Assembly (NCBI RefSeq): GCF_001598295.1
Contig: NZ_BCYR01000002.1
Span: forward strand, 496,001-560,000
From: Klebsiella ornithinolytica NBRC 105727 = ATCC 31898
Lineage (GTDB): Bacteria > Pseudomonadota > Gammaproteobacteria > Enterobacterales > Enterobacteriaceae
Direction: 5' to 3'
DNA: 64,000 nt
Part shown: one piece after another, positions 34,042 to 44,186 of the stretch
How the letters are laid out: each line of letters opens with the position of its first letter
How positions within the stretch are numbered: position 1 is the first letter of the stretch
Translations under genes and position numbers: made by a program
Notes under the pieces: generated by a model
Database searches by the model: none
What the model was told of the DNA's origin: nothing
What the model saw: the letters and a program-made list of their open reading frames with translations, nothing else

Positions 34042-35508
34042 ATGACAGACGTAATCAACGCGGCTCCGGTCGCAGCGGCGGGGTCGCCTGGCGGGGAAGT
34101 ACAGTGGATACGCGGCGCCGCTGACGTATCGCGTTTAATCAATGAGGGCAGCAGCGGGCGTACCAATGCGCGGATTGTTATGGGTATCGCCCTCGGCGGT
34201 ATCTTTCTCGATGCCTACGATCTTGGCTCCCTGGCCTTTGGCCTGAAAGACATTACCCGTGAATTCAACCTGACGCCCGCCGGCACCGGCATGGTGGCCT
34301 CAGCCATCACCTTCGGCGCCATCGTCGGCGCGCTGCTGGGCGGCTACCTGACGGATAAAATCGGCCGCTACCGCGTCTTCATGGCCGATATGCTGTTTTT
34401 TGTGGTGGCAGCGATCGCCTGCGCGCTGGCCCCCAACGAATACGTGCTGACCGGCGCCCGTTTTGTCATGGGCCTCGGCGTCGGTATCGATCTGCCGGTG
34501 GCGATGGCCTTCCTGAGTGAGTTCTCAAAGCTTAAGGGGCCGGGCAACAAAGCGGCCAGCGTCGCCATGTGGTGCCCGACGTGGTACGCCGCTATCAGTA
34601 TTTCATATCTGCTGGTGCTCTTGTTCTATGCCGTACTGCCGGAAAGCCACAGCGACTGGCTGTGGCGGCTGATTCTGGGCTTCGGCGCGGTTCCTGCGCT
34701 GGTGATTATCGCCATTCGCAGCCGCTATATGAGCGAGTCGCCGGTGTGGGCCGCCAATCAGGGCAACCTGCGTGAAGCGGCCGCCATTCTGCGCAAGGCC
34801 TATAACATCAACGCCCACGTGGCGCAGGACGCGCTGGATAACCCGACGCCGGTGGTGAAAAAAGCGCAGTGGAGCAACTATTTCCGTCTGTTCCAGGGCG
34901 TCTATCTGCGGCGGACCACCCTCGCTACGCTGCTGTCGGTCGTCTCTTCCTTTGCCTATAACGCCGTCGCCTTCGGCCTGCCGGTGATTATCTCCAGCTT
35001 CTTTGTTCAGTCGATGCTGACCACGATTGTGATCTCCCTGGCGCTGAACCTGCTCTTTGCTTTCGTCGGCGGCCTGCTGGCAGTGCGGCTGGTGCCGCGC
35101 TTAGGGGCATGGAAGATGTCGCTGGCGGGCTACAGTTGCCAGCTGGCGGCGCTGCTGGGACTGGCGCTGATCGGCCGCCCGCACGGCGCGGGCGAAGGCA
35201 TCGCGGCCGTGGCGATGCTGGCGCTGTTCCTGTTCGGCCAGGGGTTTGGCCCCGGCGCCCACACCATGACCTTTGCTTCGCTGAGCTATCCAACTTCGCT
35301 GCGCGGTGTCGGTGTCGGCCTGAACCAGACTCTGATGCGCAGCAGCTCAACCCTGTCGCTGTTCCTCTTCCCGCTGCTGGTTGCGGCCCTGGATACCCAG
35401 GTCTTTTGGATTATCGCCGCCGCGCCGCTGATTGGCCTGCTGTCGCTGCTCGCGATTCGCTGGGAACCGTCGGGTTATGACATTGACGCCGAAGATTATC
35501 AGGCGTAA
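34042..35508 (+). CDS. MFS transporter, sugar porter-like
   Basis: This is a 488-residue inner-membrane protein with about twelve membrane segments. MFS signatures are visible: DAYDLGSLAFG in TM1, GGYLTDKIGRYR (loop 2-3, about residues 105-116) and the central cytoplasmic loop RSRYMSESPVWAANQG. The pattern resembles the metabolite:H+ symporter branch (YdjE-like). The substrate is unknown. A terminator-like hairpin after it separates it from the urease operon, so co-function with urease is only suggested by proximity. Confidence 0.85.
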   Translation: MTDVINAAPVAAAGSPGGEVQWIRGAADVSRLINEGSSGRTNARIVMGIALGGIFLDAYDLGSLAFGLKDITREFNLTPAGTGMVASAITFGAIVGALLGGYLTDKIGRYRVFMADMLFFVVAAIACALAPNEYVLTGARFVMGLGVGIDLPVAMAFLSEFSKLKGPGNKAASVAMWCPTWYAAISISYLLVLLFYAVLPESHSDWLWRLILGFGAVPALVIIAIRSRYMSESPVWAANQGNLREAAAILRKAYNINAHVAQDALDNPTPVVKKAQWSNYFRLFQGVYLRRTTLATLLSVVSSFAYNAVAFGLPVIISSFFVQSMLTTIVISLALNLLFAFVGGLLAVRLVPRLGAWKMSLAGYSCQLAALLGLALIGRPHGAGEGIAAVAMLALFLFGQGFGPGAHTMTFASLSYPTSLRGVGVGLNQTLMRSSSTLSLFLFPLLVAALDTQVFWIIAAAPLIGLLSLLAIRWEPSGYDIDAEDYQA

Positions 35509-35526
35509 TAATCTTTTCGCTAAACG

Positions 35527-35557
35527 GCCGCCGCACAGGCGGCTGTTTTCTTGTTTT
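35527..35557 (+). terminator. Terminator after the MFS gene
   Basis: GCCGCC (35527-35532) and GGCGGC (35538-35543) form a hairpin with a GCACA loop, followed by TGTTTTCTTGTTTTT. This isolates the urease promoter from upstream transcription. Confidence 0.78.
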
Positions 35558-35563
35558 TAATTC

Positions 35564-35578
35564 ATAAGCTTTTCATAT
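35564..35578 (+). promoter_or_regulatory. NAC-like activator site upstream of ureD
   Basis: ATAA-GCTTT-TCATAT fits the NAC consensus ATAA-N5-TnGTAT with one mismatch (A for G). A possible -10 box, AATACT (35603-35608), would put transcription near 35615, with the site centred about 44 bp upstream. Urease of Klebsiella is known to be activated by NAC under nitrogen limitation. Confidence 0.55.
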
Positions 35579-35651
35579 GATCGAGATACTTTCGCGCCGA
35601 TCAATACTCATCGCTGCTGTTTTATCTTGATTTTGCAGGGGCGTAACAACA

Positions 35652-36476
35652 TTGCACAGCACCGTGTTACCAGAGAATAAAAAAGGCTGGCAGGCTACGC
35701 TGGACCTTCATTTTCAACATCGCGGCGGCAAAACGGTACTCACCTCCGCCCGTCATGTCGGTCCGCTCACCGTCCAGCGTCCCTTTTATCCTGAAGACGA
35801 TACCTGTCATCTCTACTTACTCCACCCGCCGGGCGGGATTGTCGGTGGTGACGAGCTAACGATTCGCGCCGCTCTCGATAGCGGCTGCCACACGTTAATC
35901 ACCATGCCCGGTGCCAGTAAGTTTTACCGCAGCAGCGGCGCGCAGGCTCATTTACATCAGCGTCTGACGCTGGCGGAACGCTCGACGCTGGAGTGGCTGC
36001 CGCAGGACGCGATTTTCTTTCCCGGCGCCCGCGCCCGTCTGCATACCGCCTTTCATCTTTGCCCTTCCAGCACGCTGCTGGCCTGGGATCTGCTGTGCCT
36101 GGGCCGCCCGGTCATCGGTGAAAGCTTTAGCCATGGCGCCCTCAGCAATCGTCTTGAAGTATGGATGGATGATGCCCCGCTGCTCATTGAACGCCTGCAT
36201 CTGGCCGACGGACGTCTGGCCAGCGTGGCGCAGTACCCGTGGGTCGGTACTCTGCTGTTCTATCCCGCCAGTGAAGCCCTGCTTGACGGCGTGCGGGAAC
36301 GACTCACGACGCTGGGCAATTATGCTGGCGCCACGCTGACTGACGGCCTGCTGACGGTGCGCTTTTTAAGTGACGATAACTTACTTTGCCAGCGGGCGAT
36401 GCGTGATATCTGGCAGTTTATGCGCCCGCATCTGACCGGAAAGTCCCCGGTCCTTCCCCGAATCTGGTTGACCTGA
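35652..36476 (+). CDS. ureD: Urease accessory protein UreD
   Basis: UreD is the scaffold that binds apo-urease and recruits UreF and UreG for nickel insertion. The protein (about 274 residues) has conserved HPPGGIVGGDEL, MPGASKFYRSSGAQA and ATLEWLPQDAIFFPGA-type segments. There is no ATG near the expected start; TTG at 35652 is used because an AGGGG sequence lies about 10 nt upstream. A GTG at 35664 in the same frame is an alternative. It is the first gene of ureDABCEFG. Confidence 0.93.
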   Translation: MHSTVLPENKKGWQATLDLHFQHRGGKTVLTSARHVGPLTVQRPFYPEDDTCHLYLLHPPGGIVGGDELTIRAALDSGCHTLITMPGASKFYRSSGAQAHLHQRLTLAERSTLEWLPQDAIFFPGARARLHTAFHLCPSSTLLAWDLLCLGRPVIGESFSHGALSNRLEVWMDDAPLLIERLHLADGRLASVAQYPWVGTLLFYPASEALLDGVRERLTTLGNYAGATLTDGLLTVRFLSDDNLLCQRAMRDIWQFMRPHLTGKSPVLPRIWLT

Positions 36477-36485
36477 GAGAACGCT

Positions 36486-36788
36486 ATGGAACTGACCCCC
36501 AGAGAGAAAGACAAGCTGCTGTTGTTTACCGCCGCACTGGTGGCGGAACGTCGCCTGGCCCGCGGCCTGAAGCTGAACTACCCGGAAGCCGTGGCCTTAA
36601 TCAGCGCCTTTATTATGGAAGGCGCCCGCGACGGTAAAAGCGTCGCGGCGCTGATGGAAGAAGGCCGCCACGTGTTAAGCCGCGAACAGGTCATGGAGGG
36701 CGTACCCGAAATGATCCCCGACATCCAGGTCGAGGCCACCTTCCCGGATGGCTCGAAGCTGGTCACCGTCCACAACCCGATTATCTGA
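36486..36788 (+). CDS. ureA: Urease gamma subunit
   Basis: This is the 100-residue small structural subunit of urease, full length. It contains the family signature regions [18 protein letters not shown] and [20 protein letters not shown]. It assembles with UreB and UreC as a trimer of trimers. It lies 9 bp after ureD and 9 bp before ureB, within the operon. Confidence 0.98.
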   Translation: MELTPREKDKLLLFTAALVAERRLARGLKLNYPEAVALISAFIMEGARDGKSVAALMEEGRHVLSREQVMEGVPEMIPDIQVEATFPDGSKLVTVHNPII

Positions 36789-36797
36789 GGTTTCGCG

Positions 36798-37118
36798 ATG
36801 ATCCCAGGTGAATATAAGGTGCAGCCCGGACAGATAGCTCTGAACGTTGGCCGCGCCACCCGCAGCATTATCGTTGAGAATCATGGCGACCGGCCGATTC
36901 AGGTTGGATCGCATTACCATTTTGCCGAGGTCAACCCGGCGCTGAAATTTGATCGGGCGCAGGCCACCGGCTACCGCCTGAACATCGCCGCCGGCACCGC
37001 GGTCCGCTTTGAGCCAGGGCAAAAACGTGAAGTAGAGCTGGTGGCGCTCGCCGGTCGTCGCGCGGTATACGGCTTTCGCGGCGACGTGATGGGAAATCTG
37101 GAGGCAAACAATGAGTGA
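36798..37118 (+). CDS. ureB: Urease beta subunit
   Basis: This is the 106-residue structural subunit of urease, with the conserved [17 protein letters not shown] segment and [13 protein letters not shown]. It bridges gamma and alpha subunits in the (UreABC)3 enzyme. Its 3' end overlaps ureC by 8 bp, so the two are probably translationally coupled. Confidence 0.98.
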   Translation: MIPGEYKVQPGQIALNVGRATRSIIVENHGDRPIQVGSHYHFAEVNPALKFDRAQATGYRLNIAAGTAVRFEPGQKREVELVALAGRRAVYGFRGDVMGNLEANNE

Positions 37119-38814
37119 TATTTCACGTCAGGCCTATGCCGACATGTTTGGCCCCACCACCGGCGATAAAGTGCGCCTGGCGGACACCGAACTGTGGATC
37201 GAGGTCGAAGACGATCTGACCACCTACGGCGAAGAGGTCAAGTTCGGCGGCGGGAAGGTCATCCGTGACGGTATGGGCCAGGGACAAATGCTCGCTGACG
37301 ACTGTGTCGATCTGGTGCTGACCAATGCGCTGATCGTCGATCACTGGGGGATCGTCAAAGCCGACATTGGTGTCAAAGAGGGGCGTATTGTCGCAATCGG
37401 CAAAGCGGGTAATCCCGATATCCAGCCTGACGTCACTATCCCCATTGGCGCGGCGACGGAGGTTATTGCCGCCGAAGGTAAGATAGTCACCGCCGGCGGC
37501 GTCGATACCCACATCCACTGGATCTGCCCGCAGCAGGCGGAAGAGGCGCTGGTCTCCGGCGTCACCACCATGGTCGGCGGCGGAACGGGCCCCGCCGCGG
37601 GGACACACGCCACCACCTGTACACCGGGGCCGTGGTACATCTCGCGGATGCTACAGGCCGCGGACAGTCTGCCGGTGAATATTGGTCTGCTGGGCAAAGG
37701 CAACGGCTCAAACCCGGACGCGCTACGCGAACAGGTTGCGGCAGGCGTTATCGGCCTGAAAATTCATGAAGACTGGGGCGCCACGCCGGCCGCCATCAAC
37801 TGCGCGCTGACGGTCGCCGACGAAATGGATATTCAGGTGGCGCTGCACAGCGACACCCTGAATGAATCGGGTTTTGTTGAAGATACGCTGGCGGCGATTG
37901 CCGGACGAACGATCCACACTTTCCATACCGAAGGTGCCGGCGGCGGCCATGCGCCAGATATTATTACCGCCTGCGCACACCCCAATATTTTGCCCTCCTC
38001 CACCAACCCGACGCTGCCCTACACCGTCAATACCATTGACGAACATCTCGATATGCTGATGGTCTGCCACCATCTCGATCCGGATATTGCGGAAGACGTG
38101 GCGTTTGCCGAATCCCGCATCCGCCGGGAAACCATTGCGGCAGAAGATGTTCTGCACGATCTCGGCGCCTTCTCTCTGACCTCTTCCGATTCGCAGGCGA
38201 TGGGGCGCGTGGGCGAAGTCGTTCTGCGTACCTGGCAGGTGGCGCATCGGATGAAGGTGCAGCGCGGGCCGCTGGCGGAAGAACGCGGCGATAACGACAA
38301 CTTCCGCGTGAAGCGCTATATCGCCAAGTACACCATTAACCCGGCGCTGACCCACGGTATCGCCCATGAAGTCGGCTCGATTGAAGTGGGCAAACTGGCG
38401 GATCTCGTGCTGTGGTCCCCGGCGTTTTTCGGCGTTAAGCCGGCCACGGTGATCAAGGGCGGTATGATCGCCATTGCCCCGATGGGCGACATCAACGCCT
38501 CGATTCCGACGCCACAGCCGGTGCACTACCGCCCGATGTTCGGCGCGCTGGGCAGCGCTCGCCATCACTGTCGCCTCACCTTCCTGCCGCAGGCGGCGGT
38601 CGACAGTGGCGTGGCGCAGCGTCTGAATCTGCAGAGCGCCACGGCGGTGGTGAAAGGCTGCCGGACGGTACAAAAGACCGACATGATCCATAACGGCCTG
38701 CAGCCCAATATCACCGTCGACGCGCAAACCTATGAAGTGCGCATCGATGGCGAACTGATCACCAGCGAACCGGCAGATGTCCTGCCGATGGCGCAACGTT
38801 ATTTTCTGTTTTAA
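37111..38814 (+). CDS. ureC: Urease alpha (catalytic) subunit
   Basis: UreC hydrolyses urea to ammonia and carbamate at a dinuclear nickel centre. All active-site residues are present: His134 and His136 (THIHWI), the carbamylated Lys217 (GLKIHEDWG) with His219, the HSDTLNES His, and [14 protein letters not shown]. The mobile flap [10 protein letters not shown], with its Cys and His, is also intact. The 567-residue length equals Klebsiella UreC. Nothing suggests inactivation, so functional urease is expected if nickel loading works. Confidence 0.98.
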   Translation: MSDISRQAYADMFGPTTGDKVRLADTELWIEVEDDLTTYGEEVKFGGGKVIRDGMGQGQMLADDCVDLVLTNALIVDHWGIVKADIGVKEGRIVAIGKAGNPDIQPDVTIPIGAATEVIAAEGKIVTAGGVDTHIHWICPQQAEEALVSGVTTMVGGGTGPAAGTHATTCTPGPWYISRMLQAADSLPVNIGLLGKGNGSNPDALREQVAAGVIGLKIHEDWGATPAAINCALTVADEMDIQVALHSDTLNESGFVEDTLAAIAGRTIHTFHTEGAGGGHAPDIITACAHPNILPSSTNPTLPYTVNTIDEHLDMLMVCHHLDPDIAEDVAFAESRIRRETIAAEDVLHDLGAFSLTSSDSQAMGRVGEVVLRTWQVAHRMKVQRGPLAEERGDNDNFRVKRYIAKYTINPALTHGIAHEVGSIEVGKLADLVLWSPAFFGVKPATVIKGGMIAIAPMGDINASIPTPQPVHYRPMFGALGSARHHCRLTFLPQAAVDSGVAQRLNLQSATAVVKGCRTVQKTDMIHNGLQPNITVDAQTYEVRIDGELITSEPADVLPMAQRYFLF

Positions 38815-38823
38815 GGAGTCCGG

Positions 38824-39327
38824 ATGCTCTATCTGACCCAACGAGTGGATTCACCTGGCAAACTGACCGCCAGCCTTACGCTGCCGATCGATGTGCGGGT
38901 GAAAAGTCGTATCAAAGTCACCCTCAACGACGGTCGCGAAGCCGGTTTGTTGTTGCCGCGCGGCCTGCTGCTACGCGGCGGGGATGTGCTCAGCAATGAA
39001 GACGGCAGCGAGTTTGTGCAAATTATCGCCGCAGATGAAGGCGTGTCCGTGGTGCATTGCGACGATCCGTTCACCCTGGCGAAAGCCTGCTATCACCTCG
39101 GCAACCGCCACGTTCCGCTGCAAATCATGCCCGGAGAGCTGCGCTATCACCACGATCATGTGCTGGACGATATGCTGCGCCAGTTCGGCCTGGAGGTCAC
39201 TTTCGCGCATCTGCCGTTTGAACCGGAAGCCGGCGCCTACGCCAGCGAAAGCCACGGCCACAGCCACAGCCACGGTCATAGTCACGATCATGGCCACGAT
39301 CATCATCATCACGAGCACAGTCACTAA
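38824..39327 (+). CDS. ureE: Urease nickel metallochaperone UreE
   Basis: UreE delivers nickel to the UreDFG-apo-urease complex. The 167-residue protein has the peptide-binding N-terminal domain, the metal-binding core with conserved His in RYHHDHVLDDM (about residue 110), and a C-terminal His-rich tail (about residues 140-167, alternating His with Ser, Gly and Asp) that stores nickel. The tail is longer and more Ser/Gly-spaced than in the W70 protein as I recall it. It abuts ureF directly. Confidence 0.97.
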   Translation: MLYLTQRVDSPGKLTASLTLPIDVRVKSRIKVTLNDGREAGLLLPRGLLLRGGDVLSNEDGSEFVQIIAADEGVSVVHCDDPFTLAKACYHLGNRHVPLQIMPGELRYHHDHVLDDMLRQFGLEVTFAHLPFEPEAGAYASESHGHSHSHGHSHDHGHDHHHHEHSH

Positions 39328-40002
39328 ATGCCAACGCCGGAAAAACGCCTGCGGTTGATGCAGCTGGCCAGCAGCAACCTGCCGGTCGGCGGCTATAGCT
39401 GGTCGCAAGGTCTGGAATGGGCAGTCGAAGCAGGCTGGGTACCCGATGCCGCCGCTTTTGAACGCTGGCAGCAGCAGCAGATGGAACAGAGCTTTTTTAC
39501 CGTCGATCTTCCTCTGTTCGCCCGGCTGTATCGGGCATGCGAAAACGACGATCTGCCGTCAGCACAGCGCTGGACCGCCTGGCTGCTCGCCTGCCGTGAG
39601 ACCCGCGAACTGCGTGAAGAAGAGCGTAATCGCGGCGCGGCATTTGCCCGCCTGCTGGCCGACTGGCAGCCGGACTGCCCGCCGGCGTGGCGCGTTTTGT
39701 GCCGGCAAAGCCAGCTCGCCGGCATGGCGTGGCTCGGCGTGCGTTGGCAAATCGCACTTCCCGACCTGGCGCTGAGCCTTGGCTACAGCTGGATCGAAAG
39801 CGCGGTCATGGCGGGCGTTAAGCTGGTTCCCTTCGGCCAGCAGGCGGCCCAGCAGCTGATTTTACGCCTGTGCGATCGCTACGCGGCGGATATGGCCTGC
39901 GCCCTTGCGGCGCCGGATAGCGCGATAGGTTCCTCCACGCCGCTGGCCGCCATTGCTTCCGCCCGGCATGAAACCCAGTATTCCCGATTATTCCGTTCCT
40001 AG
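39328..40002 (+). CDS. ureF: Urease accessory protein UreF
   Basis: UreF is an all-helical accessory protein that bridges UreD and UreG and acts in fidelity of nickel activation. The 224-residue sequence carries the conserved [17 protein letters not shown] and [10 protein letters not shown] segments. The ATG directly follows the ureE stop codon. The conserved C-terminal segment [12 protein letters not shown], which contacts UreG in the family, is present. Confidence 0.96.
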   Translation: MPTPEKRLRLMQLASSNLPVGGYSWSQGLEWAVEAGWVPDAAAFERWQQQQMEQSFFTVDLPLFARLYRACENDDLPSAQRWTAWLLACRETRELREEERNRGAAFARLLADWQPDCPPAWRVLCRQSQLAGMAWLGVRWQIALPDLALSLGYSWIESAVMAGVKLVPFGQQAAQQLILRLCDRYAADMACALAAPDSAIGSSTPLAAIASARHETQYSRLFRS

Positions 40003-40010
40003 GAGAGAGT

Positions 40011-40625
40011 ATGCATAACTACAAACACCCGCTGCGCGTCGGCGTCGGCGGCCCGGTCGGTTCCGGGAAAACGGCCCTGCTGGAAGCGCTGTGTAAAGCC
40101 ATGCGTGACAGCTGGCAGTTAGCCGTCGTCACCAACGACATCTACACCAAAGAAGATCAGCGTATTCTCACCGAAGCGGGCGCGCTGGCGCCGGAGCGCA
40201 TCGTCGGCGTCGAAACCGGCGGATGTCCGCATACCGCGATCCGCGAAGACGCGTCGATGAACCTGGCGGCGGTAGAAGCGCTGAGCGAAAAATTCGGCAA
40301 CCTCGATCTGATCTTTGTGGAAAGCGGCGGCGATAACCTGAGCGCCACCTTCAGTCCGGAGCTGGCGGATCTGACCATCTACGTCATTGACGTTGCGGAA
40401 GGGGAAAAGATCCCGCGCAAAGGGGGGCCGGGGATCACGAAGTCGGACTTCCTGGTGATCAACAAAACCGACCTTGCACCGTATGTGGGCGCGTCGCTGG
40501 AGGTGATGGAGCGCGATACGATGCGTATGCGCGGCGAGCGCCCGTGGACCTTTACCAACCTGAAAAGCGGCGATGGCCTGAACAACATCATCGCCTTCCT
40601 TGTCGACAAAGGTATGCTGCGCTAA
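40011..40625 (+). CDS. ureG: Urease accessory GTPase UreG
   Basis: UreG is a SIMIBI-class GTPase whose GTP hydrolysis drives nickel insertion. In 204 residues it shows the P-loop GGPVGSGKT (about residues 14-22), the metal-binding Cys-Pro-His in GGCPHTA (about 71-77), [12 protein letters not shown], and the NKTD guanine-specificity motif. An AGGAGAG ribosome binding site lies just before the ATG. It ends the ure operon before a strong hairpin at 40635. Confidence 0.98.
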   Translation: MHNYKHPLRVGVGGPVGSGKTALLEALCKAMRDSWQLAVVTNDIYTKEDQRILTEAGALAPERIVGVETGGCPHTAIREDASMNLAAVEALSEKFGNLDLIFVESGGDNLSATFSPELADLTIYVIDVAEGEKIPRKGGPGITKSDFLVINKTDLAPYVGASLEVMERDTMRMRGERPWTFTNLKSGDGLNNIIAFLVDKGMLR

Positions 40626-40634
40626 AACGTTCCT

Positions 40635-40686
40635 GCACCATCCGGACGCGCCCGCGCCCGGATGGTGCATTCGACGCCCTCTTTTT
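40635..40686 (+). terminator. Terminator after ureG
   Basis: GCACCATCCGG (40635-40645) and CCGGATGGTGC (40658-40668) form a perfect 11-bp stem, followed after a short gap by CTTTTT. It closes the urease operon before the NCS1 permease gene. Confidence 0.75.
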
Positions 40687-40775
40687 ATCCCCCCCTCCCC
40701 CACAGCCCCCTGCGGCGCCTGCTCTACGAAGTGGCATAAGGTTTGCTAATTACAGTCATACCTGACCATTAAGGA

Positions 40776-42389
40776 ATGACTATGTCATCACTGGATATCA
40801 AAACTGAGTTACCTGCCCAGACCGGGCCATCAGGCTCCAGAGAAACCCTGGAAGACTATACACTCCGCTATGCTCCGCTGAGCTTCCGCCGCTGGGGGCC
40901 TGGCGTCGTCGCCGTGACCGCGCTGGGCGGCATCGCCTATCTGGCGGACTTCTCCATCGGCGCCAGCATCGGCATGGCATGGGGCACCACCAACGCGATT
41001 TACGCCATCCTGCTGGCGGCGCTGGTGATCTTCCTCACCGGGATCCCGCTGGCGATTACCGCCGCCCGCTATAACATCGATCTCGACTTAATCACCCGCA
41101 GCGCCGGATTCGGCTATTTTGGCTCGGTCATCACCAGCATTATCTTCGCAGGCTTCACCTTTATCTTCTTCGCCCTTGAAGGCTCAATTATGGCCCAGGG
41201 GCTGCTGGTTGGATTAGGGATCCCGCTGTGGATGGGCTATCTCATCGCCACCCTGATGGTACTGCCGCTGGTCGTTTACGGTATGAAAGCCCTGACCCGC
41301 CTGCAGGTGTGGACCACGCCGCTGTGGCTGGTGCTGATGGTGGTGCCGGTGGCCTGGCTGATTGCCAAAGACCCGGCGTTGGTGGATGGCTTTATGAACT
41401 TCGCCGGCAAGAATAACGCGGCGCAGGTCGATTTAACTGCCATTATGCTCGGCGCCGGCGTCTGTCTGTCGCTGATTATGCAGATCGGCGAGCAGATCGA
41501 TTACCTGCGCTTTATGCCGCCCAAAACGGCGGAAAATAGCAAAAGCTGGTGGCTGGCGGTCTTTTCCGCAGGCCCTGGCTGGGTGGTATTAGGCGCGATA
41601 AAACAGATCATCGGCGCCTTCCTCGGCTTTTATCTGCTGACCCGCTTCCCGGCAGTGCACAACACCGAGCCGGTACAGCAGTTCGTCAGCGTCTTTGATA
41701 ACCTGGTACCCGGCTGGCTGGCGTTAACCCTGGCCGTGGTGCTGGTGGTCATTTCACAGATTAAAATCAACGTCACCAACGCCTATTCTGGCTCGCTGGC
41801 GTGGACCAGCGCCTGGACGCGCACCACCAAACGCTATCCGGGGCGGATTATCTTCGTCATCGTCAACCTCGCCATCGCGCTGGCGCTGATGGAGGGCGAT
41901 ATGTTCAGCGCGCTGTCGTGGATTCTTGGTTTCTATTCTAACTTTGCCATTGCCTGGGTCGTGGTGGTTGCCACCGATATCACCGTCAACAAAGGTCTGC
42001 TCAGGCTAGCCCCGGCGCAGCCAGAATATCGTCGCGGGATGATCTACAACGTTAACCCGGTGGGGGTGGTTTCGTTTGCTCTGGCGGCCGGCCTGTCGAT
42101 CTGCGCCTTCTTCGGCCTGCTCGGTGCCACGCTGGCGCCATTCTCGCCGCTGATTGCGCTGGTCGTGGCGCTGGTGATGACGCCGCTGATGGGTATCCTC
42201 ACCGGCGGGCGCTACTACATCAAGCAGTATGATGACGGGATTAGCGAGCCGCGCTACGACGCGCAGGGCAATGCGTCCATCACCGTTTACCAGTGCGTCA
42301 GCTGCGAAGAAGAGTACGAACGTCCGGACGTCATGCACTCGCACAAACATCAGGGCGCGATTTGCTCGCTGTGTAAAAGTATGGAGTAA
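40776..42389 (+). CDS. NCS1 cytosine/purine permease-like transporter with Cys/His tail
   Basis: This 537-residue inner-membrane protein has about twelve membrane segments and NCS1 features (YLADFSIGASIGMAWG near the start of the core; NVTNAYSGSLAW, typical of cytosine permease-like members). The substrate is unknown; nucleobase or related amide-nitrogen compounds are possible. Oddly, the last 40 residues are soluble and carry CVSC and CSLC pairs with intervening His-Ser-His-Lys-His, resembling a rubredoxin-like or zinc-ribbon knuckle not found in classical CodB. It follows ureG by 150 bp, after a terminator. Confidence 0.85.
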   Translation: MTMSSLDIKTELPAQTGPSGSRETLEDYTLRYAPLSFRRWGPGVVAVTALGGIAYLADFSIGASIGMAWGTTNAIYAILLAALVIFLTGIPLAITAARYNIDLDLITRSAGFGYFGSVITSIIFAGFTFIFFALEGSIMAQGLLVGLGIPLWMGYLIATLMVLPLVVYGMKALTRLQVWTTPLWLVLMVVPVAWLIAKDPALVDGFMNFAGKNNAAQVDLTAIMLGAGVCLSLIMQIGEQIDYLRFMPPKTAENSKSWWLAVFSAGPGWVVLGAIKQIIGAFLGFYLLTRFPAVHNTEPVQQFVSVFDNLVPGWLALTLAVVLVVISQIKINVTNAYSGSLAWTSAWTRTTKRYPGRIIFVIVNLAIALALMEGDMFSALSWILGFYSNFAIAWVVVVATDITVNKGLLRLAPAQPEYRRGMIYNVNPVGVVSFALAAGLSICAFFGLLGATLAPFSPLIALVVALVMTPLMGILTGGRYYIKQYDDGISEPRYDAQGNASITVYQCVSCEEEYERPDVMHSHKHQGAICSLCKSME

Positions 42390-42399
42390 AGCAGAAAGG

Positions 42400-42422
42400 C
42401 AGGCCGACGGAATGTCGGCCTG
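42400..42422. terminator. Bidirectional hairpin between permease and tsaD
   Basis: CAGGCCGAC (42400-42408) and GTCGGCCTG (42414-42422) form a perfect 9-bp stem between convergent genes. There is no long T-run on either side, so terminator strength is uncertain. Confidence 0.6.
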
Positions 42423-42431
42423 TGATGCAGA

Positions 42432-43445
42432 TTACGCCGCCGGCAGTTCAGCAAGCGGCCAGCGCGGACGGACGGTCACGCCGAGATCCGGTTTAGCGCC
42501 GGTACGCAGGCGAACCATCCCGGCATAGGCGATCATCGCGCCGTTATCGGTGCAGAACTCCGGGCGCGCATAGAACACTTCGCCGCCGCGCTTTGCCATC
42601 ATCTCCGCCAGCTTCGCGCGCAGCGTGCGGTTGGCGCTCACGCCGCCGGCCATCACCAGGCGTTTAAAGCCGGTCTGCTCCAGCGCGCGACGACACTTAA
42701 TCATCAGCGTATCCACCACCGCATCTTCAAACGCACGGGCGATATCTGCACGGGTCTGCTCGTCGTCATCGTTATTGCGAATAGTGTTAGCCGCAAAGGT
42801 TTTCAGGCCGGAGAAGCTGAAATCCAGACCGGGACGGTCAGTCATCGGACGGGGGAAAACAAACCGCCCTTCTTTGCCCTGAGCCGCCATCTTAGACAGC
42901 ATCGGGCCGCCGGGATAATCGAGCCCCAGCAGCTTAGCGGTTTTATCGAACGCCTCCCCGGCCGCATCATCGACAGACTCGCCGAGCAGCTCGTACTGAC
43001 CAATACCGGTTACGCTAATCAGCTGGGTATGGCCGCCAGAGACCAGCAGCGCCACAAACGGGAATGCGGGGGGATTATCTTCCAGCATCGGCGCCAGCAG
43101 ATGCCCTTCCATATGATGCACCGGAACCGCCGGCACGTTCCAGGCAAAGGCCAGCGAACGCCCTACCGTTGCGCCGACCAGCAGCGCGCCAACCAGGCCG
43201 GGACCTGCGGTATAGGCTACAGCATCGATCTCTTTTGCCGTCAGCCCGGCCTCTTTCAACGCCGCCTGAATCAGCGGTACGGTTTTACGCACGTGGTCGC
43301 GCGAAGCCAGCTCGGGCACCACGCCGCCGTAGTCAGCATGTAATTTCACCTGACTATACAATTGATTGGCTAGCAGGCCTTTTTCGTCGTCATAAATGGC
43401 GATGCCGGTTTCATCGCAGGATGTTTCAATACCCAGTACACGCAT
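42432..43445 (-). CDS. tsaD: tRNA N6-threonylcarbamoyladenosine transferase subunit TsaD
   Basis: TsaD transfers threonylcarbamoyl from threonylcarbamoyl-AMP to A37 of ANN-decoding tRNAs, with TsaB and TsaE. The 337-residue ASKHA-fold protein has the ATP/metal motif ETSCDETG at the N-terminus, HHMEGHL (about residues 110-116) with metal-binding histidines, and the [10 protein letters not shown] loop near residue 270. It is divergent from rpsU, as in E. coli. Confidence 0.97.
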   Translation of the reverse strand: MRVLGIETSCDETGIAIYDDEKGLLANQLYSQVKLHADYGGVVPELASRDHVRKTVPLIQAALKEAGLTAKEIDAVAYTAGPGLVGALLVGATVGRSLAFAWNVPAVPVHHMEGHLLAPMLEDNPPAFPFVALLVSGGHTQLISVTGIGQYELLGESVDDAAGEAFDKTAKLLGLDYPGGPMLSKMAAQGKEGRFVFPRPMTDRPGLDFSFSGLKTFAANTIRNNDDDEQTRADIARAFEDAVVDTLMIKCRRALEQTGFKRLVMAGGVSANRTLRAKLAEMMAKRGGEVFYARPEFCTDNGAMIAYAGMVRLRTGAKPDLGVTVRPRWPLAELPAA

Positions 43446-44010
<565 letters not shown>

Positions 44011-44014
44011 TCTG

Positions 44015-44034
44015 TTGAGGGCCAAAGCCCTCAA
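44015..44034 (+). terminator. Hairpin after rpsU
   Basis: TTGAGGGC (44015-44022) and GCCCTCAA (44027-44034) form a perfect stem with a CAAA loop directly after the rpsU stop. No strong U-run follows, in keeping with partial termination or 3'-end protection. Confidence 0.65.
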
Positions 44035-44057
44035 TTCAGACTGAGTTGTTGTTGTAA

Positions 44058-44092
44058 GGCCGTGCTTCCGGAAGGAATGCGCGGCTTATTTT
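44058..44092 (+). terminator. Partial terminator between rpsU and dnaG
   Basis: GCCGTGC (44059-44065) pairs with GCGCGGC (44079-44085) with one G-U pair, enclosing TTCCGGAA, and is followed by TTATTTT. E. coli has a leaky terminator (T1) here that sets the low dnaG:rpsU ratio. Confidence 0.68.
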
Positions 44093-44186
44093 CGTTTATG
44101 CATTAGCAGATACACCGCATCATGAAAGAACGTGTTCAGCCCACGCTGAGGCCGTCTGGTGATCGTGTGTATAGTTTACGGGGCCT

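Noticed and set aside
37723-38841. 372-codon frame antisense to ureC
   Set aside because: Complement of an intact, conserved catalytic subunit; no start signals or domain.
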